Shown here in pieces: positions 28,170 through 34,979 of a stretch of DNA of 64,000 nt. The stretch is from Roseomonas sp. E05 (GTDB lineage Bacteria > Pseudomonadota > Alphaproteobacteria > Acetobacterales > Acetobacteraceae). Where the stretch lies: contig NZ_JASIRT010000019.1 of the NCBI RefSeq assembly GCF_030063475.1, positions 24,470 to 88,469 on the forward strand, given 5' to 3'. The notes under the pieces are model-generated. The model did not search any database, was not told where the DNA came from, and saw only the letters and a program-made list of their open reading frames with translations. Both the position numbers and the translations under genes were made by a program. Every line of letters starts with the position of its first letter. The first letter of the stretch is position 1.

Positions 28170-29123
28170 TTACTCCGCCGCCTGCGCGAAGCCCGGTGAG
28201 GCAAGGCTGGCCAGCCGCCGCTCCTGCGCCGCCACCAGCCGGCCCATCTTCTTCAGGTCGGCCTCGGCGAGGTTCATCGCCGCGTCCGCCCACAGCTCCA
28301 CCACGTCGCGCAGTTCCTCCAGCGTGACCGGGTTCACCCGACGGCGGGCCCGGAGCGTGGCGAGATGGGCGTTGTGCTTCCGGCTGTGGCGGGCGATGTA
28401 GTCGCAGGCGGCCGCCTCGCCCTCACCATCCTCGGCCAGCACGTCCACCACGCCGATCGCGTGCAGCTCCTCGGCGGTGTAGATGCGGCCGGAGAGGATC
28501 AGTTCCTCGGCCCGGCGGCGGTCCAGCCGGCGGGAGAGGAAGCTGTAGGCGCCCATGCCGGGGAACATGTTGAAGAGGATCTCCGGCAGGCCGATCTTGG
28601 CGCTGCGCTCGGCGATGATCAGGTCGAAGGACAGAGCGTGCTCGAAGCCGCCGCCCAGCGCGTCACCCTGGATCAGCGCCATCGTCACGATCGGCAGGCC
28701 GAAGGCGATGGTGTTGCGGTGGATCGCCTCCACCGCGATATGGCCGTAGCGCACCAGGGAGGCATGGTCGCGGGCGCGGATACGCTCGGCGAAATGCGCC
28801 AGGTCGCCACCAAGATTATAGATGCCCGGCACCGCCGAGGCCATCACGAACCAGTCCACCGGGCGCTGGCCGCTCTCCGCCTGGCCGGCGAACAGCTCGG
28901 CCATGGCGTGCTGCATGCGGTGCACGTCCTGCATCAGCTCCAGCGTATAGCTGGGCCGGCCCTGCGGGCGCATCACGCACCAGGCGGTGCGGCTGCTCTC
29001 CTCGATACGCAGCTCAAGATTCCGTGTGAACGGCGCCGGCGAAAGCGGCGCGGTCTCATGCGGGCCGGCATCACCGGTCAGGGAGGCGCGAGGAGCGGAC
29101 TGGGAGGGATTGGAAAGGAACAT
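28170..29123 (-). CDS. rpfF: DSF synthase RpfF-like enoyl-CoA hydratase/thioesterase
   Basis: 317 aa crotonase-fold enzyme. RpfF makes cis-2-enoic fatty-acid signals from acyl-ACP by dehydration and thioester cleavage. Both catalytic glutamates are present exactly 20 residues apart as in Xanthomonas RpfF: Glu161 (GDALGGGFEHALSFDL) and Glu181 (KIGLPEILFNMFPGMGAYSF). Other family motifs: RPSYTLELMQDVHRM, YNLGGDLAHFAERI. The ATG at 29123 has GGAG at good spacing; an ATG five codons upstream lacks one. The product chain length cannot be told from sequence. Confidence 0.88.
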   Translation of the reverse strand: MFLSNPSQSAPRASLTGDAGPHETAPLSPAPFTRNLELRIEESSRTAWCVMRPQGRPSYTLELMQDVHRMQHAMAELFAGQAESGQRPVDWFVMASAVPGIYNLGGDLAHFAERIRARDHASLVRYGHIAVEAIHRNTIAFGLPIVTMALIQGDALGGGFEHALSFDLIIAERSAKIGLPEILFNMFPGMGAYSFLSRRLDRRRAEELILSGRIYTAEELHAIGVVDVLAEDGEGEAAACDYIARHSRKHNAHLATLRARRRVNPVTLEELRDVVELWADAAMNLAEADLKKMGRLVAAQERRLASLASPGFAQAAE

Positions 29124-29344
29124 CTGGATTCTCCGCATGCGGTCCGCCGGCCCGCCGACGATCGGAGAGCTCTCTCGGCGGATTTCGCATCGCGATCCTA
29201 AATGTCCTGATGCAGTCGCCTATCGCTATCGTATGTGGATGGAATGAATCTGCAGGCAGCGCCGGCTCCACGCCCCCCGCCATTCAGCGGACTGTTGGAT
29301 GCAGGGGCGAAACTCATCCCCCGGCGGTCACGTTCCAGGAGCAC

Positions 29345-29926
29345 ATGTCCCGCACCCTTCAGGTCAAGATGCCGTCGATCGAGAATGATCTGCTCGCCTG
29401 CCTCCCGGACCTACGCGCCTATGCCCGCTCCCTCACCCGCAACAAGCATGATGCGGATGACCTGGTGCAGGACGCGATCGTGCGGATGCTGAACTCCGCC
29501 GACCGCTACCAGCCTGGTACCAATTTCAAGGCATGGGCCTTCACCATCCTGCGGAACAGGTTCCTGAACGAGTTCGTGGCCAAGCGCCGGCTGACACGCG
29601 AAATGGATGACGGGGAGATGGAACGCGTTCCGGTCTCCGCACGCCAGGAGGAAGGGCTGGAACTGTCCGACTTCCAGCGCATCTTCCACCGCCTGCCCGA
29701 GGACCACCGTTCGATCCTGGCGCTGATCGCCGGTTCCGGCCTGCCCTACGAGGACGTGGCGCGGGTCCTGAACTGTGCCGTCGGAACCGTGAAAAGCCGG
29801 GTCCATCGGGCGCGCACCGCATTGTTCGCCCTGCTGGAGGAAGAGCAGTCCAGCCAGCCGGTCAGCCCGCACCGCTTCCACCGCAGCAGCAGCAGCGCCG
29901 ACACGCGCCAGCGTCTGGCCAGCTAG
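29345..29926 (+). CDS. EcfG/ECF15-like alternative sigma factor
   Basis: 193 aa. Region 2 (about 12-80: LPDLRAYARSLTRNKHDADD, GTNFKAWAFTILRNRFLNEF) and region 4 (about 110-165: FQRIFHRLPEDHRSILALI, YEDVARVLNCAVGTVKSRVH) resemble EcfG, the general stress sigma factor of alphaproteobacteria; the C-terminal tail is Ser/His-rich. The ATG at 29345 has AGGAG upstream; the longer open frame from 29210 is not favoured. No NepR or PhyR gene is nearby, so it may be a secondary EcfG copy or have its partners elsewhere. The genes just downstream carry EcfG-type promoter motifs. Confidence 0.85.
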   Translation: MSRTLQVKMPSIENDLLACLPDLRAYARSLTRNKHDADDLVQDAIVRMLNSADRYQPGTNFKAWAFTILRNRFLNEFVAKRRLTREMDDGEMERVPVSARQEEGLELSDFQRIFHRLPEDHRSILALIAGSGLPYEDVARVLNCAVGTVKSRVHRARTALFALLEEEQSSQPVSPHRFHRSSSSADTRQRLAS

Positions 29927-29952
29927 GCACCGCCCCACCCCAGGGCGGTGCC
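29926..29952. terminator. Hairpin between the sigma factor gene and the PRC-barrel gene
   Basis: Perfect 10-base stem GGCACCGCCC / GGGCGGTGCC with a seven-base loop, overlapping the last base of the sigma gene stop, between two convergent genes. No T run on either side, so it may act as a Rho-assisted or bidirectional terminator. Confidence 0.5.
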
Positions 29953-29970
29953 CGCTACCGCTACAGGGAG

Positions 29971-30378
29971 CTAAAGGCCGTCGCGCGACCCGTAAGGGGA
30001 TGGGCCGTAGTACCCCCTTACCCTCTCTCCCCAGCTCGCATCGGACCAGTCCACCGTCTCGTCATGGTGGAAGGAGGGCGCCCCTTTCAGCTGCTCCTCG
30101 GTTACATCCACCACATAGCCGCCGAGGCCGATATCGTAGCGCAGCTTGTTCCAGGGCAGCGGGTAGTGCGAGCTGCCAATGCCCAGGAAGCCGCCGAAGG
30201 ACAGCACGGCGTACTCGACCGTGCCGCTCACCTTGTCGATCATCAAGGTCTGGATCGCGCCGAGGCGATTGCCGGACGTGTCGTAGACAGCCGTACCCTC
30301 GACACGGTCGGAGCTGATCAATTGCGAAGTCTCGCGGCGGGGAATCTCGTCTCCGCTGCCTGGCATGGATTCCGACAT
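29971..30378 (-). CDS. PRC-barrel domain stress protein
   Basis: 135 aa soluble protein. The PRC-barrel domain (about 18-95) shows the usual VEGTAVYDTSGNRLGAIQTL and VEYAVLSFGGFLGIGSSHYP pattern; the C-terminal third (KGAPSFHHDETVDWSDASWG, then YYGPSPYGS) is common in small alphaproteobacterial PRC-barrel proteins. Function unknown; such genes are often general-stress regulated. ATG at 30378 with GGAAG upstream, rather than the longer open frame. An EcfG-like motif (GGAAC-N16-GGTT) lies about 40-65 bases upstream on the same strand. Confidence 0.85.
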   Translation of the reverse strand: MSESMPGSGDEIPRRETSQLISSDRVEGTAVYDTSGNRLGAIQTLMIDKVSGTVEYAVLSFGGFLGIGSSHYPLPWNKLRYDIGLGGYVVDVTEEQLKGAPSFHHDETVDWSDASWGERVRGYYGPSPYGSRDGL

Positions 30379-30408
30379 GGGCGCTTCCCGTCTTTCGCTG
30401 CGTCTCTC

Positions 30409-30433
30409 GGAACGATAACCGCGCAACACCGTC
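30409..30433 (+). promoter_or_regulatory. EcfG-type promoter candidate for the 67-aa membrane protein gene
   Basis: GGAAC at 30409-30413, 16 bases, then CGTC at 30430-30433. The alphaproteobacterial general-stress consensus is GGAAC-N16/17-CGTT, so only the last base differs. It points to the gene at 30527 and interleaves with a minus-strand motif for the PRC-barrel gene. Confidence 0.5.
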
Positions 30434-30441
30434 GGAGTTCC
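30417..30441 (-). promoter_or_regulatory. EcfG-type promoter candidate for the PRC-barrel gene
   Basis: On the minus strand GGAAC (30441-30437), 16 bases, then GGTT (30420-30417). One mismatch from GGAAC-N16-CGTT. The -10-like element lies 39 bases before the PRC-barrel start codon. Confidence 0.55.
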
Positions 30442-30526
30442 GCGCGTCGCCTGCAACCCTCGCGCCCCCCCGGCTTTCCCTGGTGAGCTTGAGCGGTTCA
30501 TGCCTTGCCAGAAGGAAGCTCCGAGG

Positions 30527-30730
30527 ATGTCCGACACGCATAACCGTCCCCCGCGGGAACGCGCCATCGAGCCGCCGCCGGGGCCGCATGCCGCCCCGAT
30601 GCCTGAAAAGCCGCTGGACGCCACCCCGGCCCGGCAGGGGCGCACGACCGGCCGCGTGCGCTGGATCCTGCTCGCCTCGATCGCGTTGGTGATCCTGGCC
30701 TTCGCCCTCGCCTGGGTGCTCTCGGTCTGA
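30527..30730 (+). CDS. Small single-pass membrane protein
   Basis: 67 aa, not recognised as a named family. A hydrophilic Pro/Arg-rich N-terminal part (about 1-42) is followed by one strong membrane helix at the very C-terminus (WILLASIALVILAFALAWVL), so it is probably tail-anchored in the inner membrane. Start at ATG 30527 with AAGGAA nine bases upstream; an in-frame ATG at 30500 is possible. It sits among stress-type genes behind an EcfG-like motif. Confidence 0.65.
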   Translation: MSDTHNRPPRERAIEPPPGPHAAPMPEKPLDATPARQGRTTGRVRWILLASIALVILAFALAWVLSV

Positions 30731-30760
30731 TGCCGTGCTCGCGCCACACGCCGGGTGCCG

Positions 30761-30785
30761 GGAACTTGGCCTGGACCGGCCGGTT
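30761..30785 (+). promoter_or_regulatory. EcfG-type promoter candidate for the KGG-repeat gene
   Basis: GGAAC at 30761-30765, 16 bases, GGTT at 30782-30785, about 92 bases before the KGG-repeat start codon. One base from the GGAAC-N16-CGTT consensus and the same GGTT variant as the PRC-barrel motif. Confidence 0.6.
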
Positions 30786-30877
30786 GTAGCTAAGCCTGGC
30801 CCTCGCGGCGCTGGGCGGCTGACAACCAGGCCCGGGCGGGAAAAGCCCGCCGGGCGGGCACAGAAGGAACCCGTGAC

Positions 30878-31165
30878 ATGTCCTCAACCCGAACAGGCAG
30901 TGGCAAGCAGGGCTTCGCTTCCATGGATCAGGCCAAGCAGCGTGACATCGCCTCCAAGGGCGGGCAGAGCGTCCCGGCGGCGAAGCGCAGCTTCGCACAG
31001 GACCCCGCCCTCGCCGCCGAGGCGGGTCGCAAGGGCGGCCAGGCCGTGCAAGCGAGCGACCGGTCCTTTTCACGCGACCGGAACCTGGCGGCGGCTGCCG
31101 GCCGTAAAGGCGGCCAAGCGACCCACAGCAAGAACGCGCGAGGCCAGGACGAGTCCACGTCCTGA
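30878..31165 (+). CDS. KGG-repeat stress-induced protein (YciG/GsiB-like)
   Basis: 95 aa, highly hydrophilic. Three copies of the short stress repeat with Lys-Gly-Gly are seen (DIASKGGQSVPAAKRSF, EAGRKGGQAVQASDRSF, AAGRKGGQATHSK), spaced about 26 residues, the form in YciG, GsiB and fungal Con-10. Such proteins accumulate in desiccation, osmotic or general stress and are probably hydrophilins. ATG start. Preceded by an EcfG-like promoter motif. Confidence 0.85.
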   Translation: MSSTRTGSGKQGFASMDQAKQRDIASKGGQSVPAAKRSFAQDPALAAEAGRKGGQAVQASDRSFSRDRNLAAAAGRKGGQATHSKNARGQDESTS

Positions 31166-31234
31166 CCCATCCCGATCCGGGTCGGCGCGAAACCGGCGCC
31201 GGCCCGTACTGCCTTTCCGCAACTGGAGACCACC

Positions 31235-31438
31235 GTGCCTACCAAATCCAGCCTGAAGCCCTTCCCTCGCGCCTCTGCCGAGGCCGCCTCTCACGCCCTG
31301 CGGGCGGCGCTGGCGGAGCGGCTCGCCGGGCGCCTGAGCCTGCAAGGCGAGACTGGCAGAAGCGCGGCGGGGCTTGCGATGGAGGCACTGGCGAGGCTGC
31401 CGGACGTGGCTCCGCGGAAGCTGCAAGGCACCGCCTGA
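31235..31438 (+). CDS. Small hypothetical protein, 67 aa
   Basis: GTG start with GGAG seven bases upstream. The product is Ala/Leu/Arg-rich and mostly helical (EAASHALRAALAERLAGRLS, GLAMEALARLPDVAPRKL), with no membrane segment. Not recognised. Its place between the KGG-repeat gene and another small gene, all on one strand with short gaps, suggests the same transcript. Confidence 0.55.
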   Translation: MPTKSSLKPFPRASAEAASHALRAALAERLAGRLSLQGETGRSAAGLAMEALARLPDVAPRKLQGTA

Positions 31439-31485
31439 CCCCCGCCCCAGTCATTTCCCCTCAGACTTGCCCGGGAGGCTTTGCC

Positions 31486-31788
31486 ATGACCGTGGACAAC
31501 AGTGACATCACCCCGCCCCGTCCGCCACAGGGCGCGGCCCCGGGACAGGCGCCCGCCGAAGACGCGAGCGCACGCCGGAAGCAGCTGACCCCGGAGGCGC
31601 CGCCCCGGCAGCAGGCGCCCGCCGCCCCTGGCGTGCTGCCGCCCGAGCCCCGTCCGGAGCCGCCGGAGAACCCGCCTGCGGGCGACCCCCATCCGAAGCC
31701 GATGCCGCCGGACGCGGAGAAGGAGTTTCCGCAGCGGCATTACGCCAATTCCGAGCCGGAAGAGCCGCCGCCTTCGAACCGCACCTGA
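31486..31788 (+). CDS. Small proline-rich, probably disordered protein
   Basis: 100 aa, about one quarter proline (PPRPPQGAAPGQAPA, VLPPEPRPEPPENPPAG) with charged residues and no hydrophobic core, so likely unstructured. ATG with GGGAGG upstream, a good ribosome site, which supports translation. Short proline-rich proteins of this kind occur in stress gene clusters of Rhizobiales and Rhodospirillales; no function is known. Confidence 0.55.
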   Translation: MTVDNSDITPPRPPQGAAPGQAPAEDASARRKQLTPEAPPRQQAPAAPGVLPPEPRPEPPENPPAGDPHPKPMPPDAEKEFPQRHYANSEPEEPPPSNRT

Positions 31789-31809
31789 GGCCGGGTGGCC
31801 GGCCCGGCC
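31789..31809 (+). terminator. Hairpin after the proline-rich gene
   Basis: Stem GGCCGGG / CCCGGCC (31789-31795 and 31803-31809), seven-base loop, immediately after the stop codon. No T run directly follows; the run of five T at 31833-31837 comes only after the next motif. Confidence 0.35.
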
Positions 31810-31810
31810 T

Positions 31811-31835
31811 GGAACGAAACGCGGCCGCGGGCGTT
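31811..31835 (+). promoter_or_regulatory. EcfG-type promoter, full consensus, before the DUF2383 gene
   Basis: GGAAC at 31811-31815, exactly 16 bases, CGTT at 31832-31835. This matches the general-stress promoter consensus GGAAC-N16-CGTT in every defined base. The start codon of the downstream gene lies 60 bases later. Confidence 0.7.
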
Positions 31836-31894
31836 TTTCCGGCATGAGCCTCCGCGGCAACAGGCGGAGCGCGGGAATGCCAGGGAGAGCTTGC

Positions 31895-32530
31895 ATGGAC
31901 AGCGCCAGCATGGCGGAGCAACAGGTGGCAGTGGCCGATGGCCTGGACCCGGCGGCATTGCGGAGCATCAGCGCCTATCTGCATGACAGCCATCGCGGCT
32001 ATGACCAGGGCCGCAGGCTGACGGCCGACCGTTTTCTCCGCATCGAGTTCACCGAACTGGCCGAGAAGCGCGAGAAGATGGCGCAGGACGTGGACGCCCT
32101 GCTGCGCCAGAAGAACGCGGAACCGCAGAAGGGCGGCAGTACCCTGGGGGCGATGCACCGGGTCTATCTGGACGTGAAGGGCAGCCTGTTCGGACAGGGC
32201 CGCCGCCGCGTGCTGCGCGAGGTGGTGCGTGGCGAGACCGCGCTCGAGGACGCCTATGACGAGGTGCTGGCCGCGCCCGACCTTCCCGCCGAGGCGCGGC
32301 AGCTGCTGCAGCGGCAGCACCGGCAGGTGCGCGCCACGCGCGACCGCTATGCCGCCATGCTGGACGACGAGGATCAGGACATGCCGCCGGAAGCCCGCGG
32401 TCCAGGCCTGATCGCCCGCTTCAACCGGATGACGCACCCGGTGACCAGCAACCCCATCCTCTCCGCCGTGGTGGTCACCGCCGTCTCGGTGCTCACCGCG
32501 AAGCTGCTGCGCGGCCGCGGGTTGCGCTGA
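31895..32530 (+). CDS. PA2169-type four-helix-bundle protein (DUF2383-like)
   Basis: 211 aa. The N-terminal about 145 residues are long amphipathic helices with the DUF2383/PA2169 look (ISAYLHDSHRGYDQGRRL, FTELAEKREKMAQDVDALL, LGAMHRVYLDVKGSLFG, LLQRQHRQVRATRDRYAAML), a ferritin-like bundle of unknown function. The C-terminal end has a hydrophobic segment (PILSAVVVTAVSVLTAKLL) that could attach it to the membrane. Start at ATG 31895 behind AGGGAGA; a longer reading from 31844 is possible. It has the best EcfG-type promoter motif of the cluster. Confidence 0.75.
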   Translation: MDSASMAEQQVAVADGLDPAALRSISAYLHDSHRGYDQGRRLTADRFLRIEFTELAEKREKMAQDVDALLRQKNAEPQKGGSTLGAMHRVYLDVKGSLFGQGRRRVLREVVRGETALEDAYDEVLAAPDLPAEARQLLQRQHRQVRATRDRYAAMLDDEDQDMPPEARGPGLIARFNRMTHPVTSNPILSAVVVTAVSVLTAKLLRGRGLR

Positions 32531-32590
32531 GGCCACCGTCTCGCGAGGTCAGCCGGAGGGAAGCGCCTCCGGCTGCACGAGGCGGCCGGC

Positions 32591-33553
32591 TCAGGCGGCC
32601 AGCAGATGCAGCGAGAACAATCCCTCCGGGTCCAACCACAGCGCCTCGCCGCGCCAGCCCGCCTGCGCCGCCAGCGCGAGGAAGGCATCGGGGGAGCGCT
32701 TGTAGCTGTTCTCCGTGTGGATGGTCTCACCCGCCTCGAAGTGGATCGGCACGCCGGCGACCGCGACGGAGTGCGGCTGGCGGCTCTGCAGATGCATCTC
32801 GATGCGGCTGTCGGTCGCGTTCCACACCGCGCGATGGGTGAAGCGGGCGGCATCGAACGCCGCCCCCGCCTCACGGTTCAGCCGGTGCAGCAGGTTGAGG
32901 TTGAAGGCGGCGGTGACGCCGGCGGCGTCGTCATAGGCCGGCACCAGCACCTCAGGGGACTTCGGCAGGTCGACGCCGACCAGGAAGCGCGCCTCCTCGC
33001 CCAGTGCCGCGCGCACCTTGCGCAGGAAGCGCACCGCGGCCTCCGGGTCCAGGTTGCCGATGGTGGAGCCCGGGAAGAAGCCCAGCAGCGGGCGCGGCAG
33101 CTCCGGCAGGGCGATGCCGTCCATGAAGTCGCCGACCAGGGGGTGCAGGGCCAGCCCCGGGAAGCGCTGGCGCAGCGCCTCCGCCGTGGCGGTGACGGCG
33201 CCCTCGGCGATGTCGAAAGGCACATAGGCGGCCGGACGGTCCAGGGCGGCCAGCAGGAGGGCAGCCTTGGCCGGCGCGCCCGCCCCGTACTCCACCACCG
33301 CCGCGCCGGGGCCGATGCGCTCCCGCAGTTCCGGGCCGAGCTGGCGCAGCAGGGCCAGCTCGGTGCGCGTGACATAATATTCCGGCAGCCGGGTGATGGC
33401 CTCGAAGAGGCGGCAGCCGGCCTCGTCGTAGAGCAGGTGCGCGGGCAGCGTCTTGCGCGGCGCGCGCAGCCCCTTCAGCGCCACCTCGGCGATGGCGGGG
33501 TCGAAGTGGCGCGGCGCCGCCGCCCTGCTGGAGGGCGTAGTCGTGGAGTTCAT
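32591..33553 (-). CDS. egtD: L-histidine N-alpha-methyltransferase EgtD
   Basis: 320 aa. SAM-dependent trimethylation of histidine to hercynine, first step of ergothioneine synthesis. Family marks: KTLPAHLLYDEAGCRLFEAI, LPEYYVTRTELALL, the SAM loop VVEYGAGAPAKAALLLAALD, FFPGSTIGNLDPEAAVRFLR and FNLNLLHRLNREAG. The ATG at 33553 follows the egtB stop by five bases; an open frame continuing back into egtB is a shadow. Confidence 0.93.
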   Translation of the reverse strand: MNSTTTPSSRAAAPRHFDPAIAEVALKGLRAPRKTLPAHLLYDEAGCRLFEAITRLPEYYVTRTELALLRQLGPELRERIGPGAAVVEYGAGAPAKAALLLAALDRPAAYVPFDIAEGAVTATAEALRQRFPGLALHPLVGDFMDGIALPELPRPLLGFFPGSTIGNLDPEAAVRFLRKVRAALGEEARFLVGVDLPKSPEVLVPAYDDAAGVTAAFNLNLLHRLNREAGAAFDAARFTHRAVWNATDSRIEMHLQSRQPHSVAVAGVPIHFEAGETIHTENSYKRSPDAFLALAAQAGWRGEALWLDPEGLFSLHLLAA

Positions 33554-33558
33554 GCGGC

Positions 33559-34767
33559 TCAGCCCTCGTCGGCAAGGCGCAGGCCGGTGAACTGCCAGCG
33601 CCGGTCGGGGTGGAAGAAGTTGCGGTAGGTCAGGCGCGCATGACCGGGTGGCGTGGCAAGCGAGCCGCCGCGCAGCACCATGGTGTTGATCATGAACTTG
33701 CCATTGTACTCGCCGACCGCGCCCTCGGGCGGGCGGAAGCCGGGATAGGGGCGGTAGGCGCTGCCGGTCCATTCCCAGACGAAGCGCCCGGCATCGGCGA
33801 GCTGCCCGCGGCGGGCGGCGGTCTCCCACTCCTCCTCGGTCGGCAGGCGCTTGCCGGCCCAGCGGGCGAAGGCATCCGCCTCGTACCAGCTCACATGCCG
33901 CACCGGAGCGGCGGGATCGAGCGGGCGCAGGCCGCCGGGCGTCATCTGCTGCCAGGCGCCATCGTGGTGCTCGCCGGCCCGCTCCCAGTACATCGGCGCT
34001 TCCCAGGCGTTCTGCTGCACCGCCGCCCAGCCCTCGGACATCCAGAGCAGGGGCTGACGATAGCCGCCATCGGCGATGAAGGCGCACCATTCCGAATTGG
34101 TCACAAGCTGGCTGCCGATGCGGAACGGCGCCACCAGCGCGTCGTGGCAGGGCCGCTCGTTGTCGAAGGCGAAGCCGGAATGCAGCGCGCCGATGCGCAC
34201 GATGCCGCCTTCCAGCGGGCGCATCGCCGCTTCCTCCCGCGAGAGCGCCGGCGGCTCCGCCCAGGTGGGCGCCAGCGCGGGGCGCAGCGGGTTGAAGGAG
34301 AAGGCATGCAGCAGATCGGTGATCAGCAGCTCCTGGTGCTGCTGCTCATGCTGCAGACCCAGCTCCACCAGTTCCTCCACCGCCGCCGCCACCGGCTGCT
34401 CCAGCAGGCGCTCCATCGCGGCATCGACATGGGCGCGGTAGGCGCCCACTTCCTCCGCCGAGGGGCGGGTCAGCAGCCCGCGATATGGCCGCGCATGCCG
34501 CGGCCCGGCCTGCTCGTAATAGGAGTTGAAGAGATAGGCGAAGGCCGGGTCGAAGCGGCGATAGTCCGGCGAATGCGGCACCAGAAGGAACTGCTCGAAG
34601 AACCAGGTGGTATGTGCCCGATGCCATTTCGCGGGGCTGGCGTCCGGCATGGACTGCACGCACTGGTCTTCGGGAGACAGGCTGGCGGCGATTTCCTCGG
34701 TCCGGTCCCGGACCTGCCGCCACCGCCGGGCGAGGGTAATGGGCGGGGCTTCCTCCAGCGTCAGCAT
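33559..34767 (-). CDS. egtB: Ergothioneine sulfoxide synthase EgtB
   Basis: 402 aa. Non-heme iron enzyme joining hercynine and a thiol (gamma-Glu-Cys or Cys) with O2. The DinB-like N-terminal domain supplies the iron ligands (WHRAHTTWFFEQFLL at about 48-62, and LQHEQQHQELL with His140 and His144). The C-terminal sulfatase-modifying-factor-like domain (about 190-400) shows FVWEWTGSAYRPYPGF and MVLRGGSLATPP. ATG 34767 is used; a TTG ten codons upstream is open. It is transcribed divergently from the glucan operon. Confidence 0.93.
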   Translation of the reverse strand: MLTLEEAPPITLARRWRQVRDRTEEIAASLSPEDQCVQSMPDASPAKWHRAHTTWFFEQFLLVPHSPDYRRFDPAFAYLFNSYYEQAGPRHARPYRGLLTRPSAEEVGAYRAHVDAAMERLLEQPVAAAVEELVELGLQHEQQHQELLITDLLHAFSFNPLRPALAPTWAEPPALSREEAAMRPLEGGIVRIGALHSGFAFDNERPCHDALVAPFRIGSQLVTNSEWCAFIADGGYRQPLLWMSEGWAAVQQNAWEAPMYWERAGEHHDGAWQQMTPGGLRPLDPAAPVRHVSWYEADAFARWAGKRLPTEEEWETAARRGQLADAGRFVWEWTGSAYRPYPGFRPPEGAVGEYNGKFMINTMVLRGGSLATPPGHARLTYRNFFHPDRRWQFTGLRLADEG

Positions 34768-34979
34768 GGCGGTGACACCGGGGTTTGGCCGGGGCAAGAT
34801 CGCATCGGACGCTCCTCTTGGACCGTTTGCCTCTGCGGCCGAACGCGGGAGGGGAGGTCCGGTTGCGGCCCTTGGCGCAGCTTACGGTAGTCGCGCAACT
34901 TTGGCTGTTGCCGCGACGTTGGCGGCACCAGAACCTGCTCCCCCTTGTCCGCAGTTCGGCGAAGAAGGATGAGATTCCG

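Noticed and set aside
29309..29334. GAAAC-N17-CGTT just before the sigma factor gene as an autoregulatory promoter
   Set aside because: The -10-like element would lie about ten bases before the start codon and overlap the ribosome site, and the -35 part has a mismatch, so it is unlikely to be a promoter.
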